Of a stretch of 64,000 nucleotides of DNA, positions 63,741 through 64,000 are shown piece after piece. The notes under the pieces are model-generated. The model ran no database searches and had not been told where the DNA came from. It saw only the letters and a program-made list of their open reading frames with translations. Origin of the DNA: Variovorax boronicumulans. Lineage in GTDB: Bacteria > Pseudomonadota > Gammaproteobacteria > Burkholderiales > Burkholderiaceae_C. The position numbers and the translations under genes are program-made. Where the stretch lies: assembly GCF_019352895.1 (NCBI RefSeq), contig NZ_JAAAFX010000004.1:584214-648213 (forward strand), written 5' to 3'. Every line of letters starts with the position of its first letter. Position 1 is the stretch's first letter.

Positions 63741-63748
63741 TGCGGCAT

Positions 63749-64000
63749 TCAGCCGGATGAGCGCGCGAGCGGTCGACGCACTTCGTCGCCCGCATCACCC
63801 GCCAGCCGGCGCACATCGAACAGCGGCAGCACCGCCAGCACGCCGATCGTGACGAAGGCAATCCGGAATTCATTGAGCGCCAGGGCCGAGCCGGGGGCGC
63901 CCTCGCCGCCCAGCAGCCAGGCACCCAGGCGCAGCGCCAGCGCACCGATCGCGATGCCCATGCCCAGCGCCATCTGCTGCAAGGTGTTGAACAAGGTGTT
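63749..64000 (-). CDS. MFS transporter, C-terminal part (DHA2/EmrB-like)
   Basis: Only the last 83 codons are in the window; the gene continues beyond the right edge. NTLFNTLQQMALGMGIAIGALAL is typical of the C-terminal half of 14-helix drug:H+ antiporters of the EmrB/QacA type. A final membrane segment (IAFVTIGVLAVLPLF) and a charged tail follow. A terminator lies just after the stop. Confidence 0.75.
   Translation of the reverse strand, partial: NTLFNTLQQMALGMGIAIGALALRLGAWLLGGEGAPGSALALNEFRIAFVTIGVLAVLPLFDVRRLAGDAGDEVRRPLARSSG

Overview
The window is about 64 kb of high-GC DNA with dense, mostly short-spaced protein genes, many LysR regulators and several orphan or complete ABC-transporter modules. 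Gene content and style point to a soil or plant-associated betaproteobacterium of the Comamonadaceae, most like Variovorax. This is inferred from gene families and base composition; no database was searched. No rRNA, tRNA, CRISPR array or phage module was seen.

Region 1 (1-12.0 kb) starts the purine pathway: a truncated ABC ATPase, a LysR regulator, xdhB and xdhA (minus strand), then a NRAMP-like transporter and an alpha/beta hydrolase, a glycerate 2-kinase, the membrane urate hydroxylase puuD, a small VOC protein and xdhC. Region 2 (12.0-15.9 kb) has a lipoprotein, a HypT-like LysR, a dialkylglycine-decarboxylase-like PLP enzyme and an amino-acid-type binding protein. Region 3 (15.9-21.3 kb) is the ureide core: uraH divergent from a GntR/FCD regulator, then puuE, a uraD-allC fusion and an unusual M20-family protein. 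Region 4 (21.3-30 kb) holds LysR/SDR, GNAT, Asp/Glu racemase, the NCS2 purine permease, an aldo/keto reductase and a DctA-like symporter with its own GntR/FCD regulator. Region 5 (30-40.4 kb) has an AI-2E-family protein, DUF2141 plus a carotenoid oxygenase, LysR divergent from gcl-hyi-glxR, and a malic enzyme. Region 6 (40.6-45 kb) is a FecI-FecR-TonB receptor trio. Region 7 (45-57.2 kb) has a DUF917/OPT/IclR module, an NrtA/SsuA-type ABC transporter with a nucleoside deaminase, OsmC, a Rieske oxygenase, a second binding protein plus deaminase pair, and ureD. Region 8 (57.2-64 kb) has a diguanylate cyclase, MFS transporters and a three-subunit periplasmic FAD/cytochrome c dehydrogenase.

Read together, the window encodes nearly all of hypoxanthine/xanthine to 2-phosphoglycerate: NCS2 permease, XdhABC, PuuD, UraH, UraD, PuuE, AllC, then Gcl, Hyi/GlxR and glycerate kinase. 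The steps from the allantoate product to glyoxylate have no recognised gene here; the aberrant M20 protein beside allC is the obvious candidate to test. An 8-bp palindrome (TGTATACA) lies upstream of puuD/VOC, between uraH and gntR, and upstream of the permease, and probably marks the GntR regulon. A related palindrome pair precedes the DctA-like gene and its paralogous GntR regulator.

The most unusual items are the M20 protein lacking a metal-bridging Asp, the paired binding-protein/deaminase cassettes around a Rieske oxygenase with a long cluster linker, the DUF917-OPT-IclR unit with a clean operator, and two inverted-repeat-bounded intergenic elements, one of which ends 8 bases before the ureD start codon.
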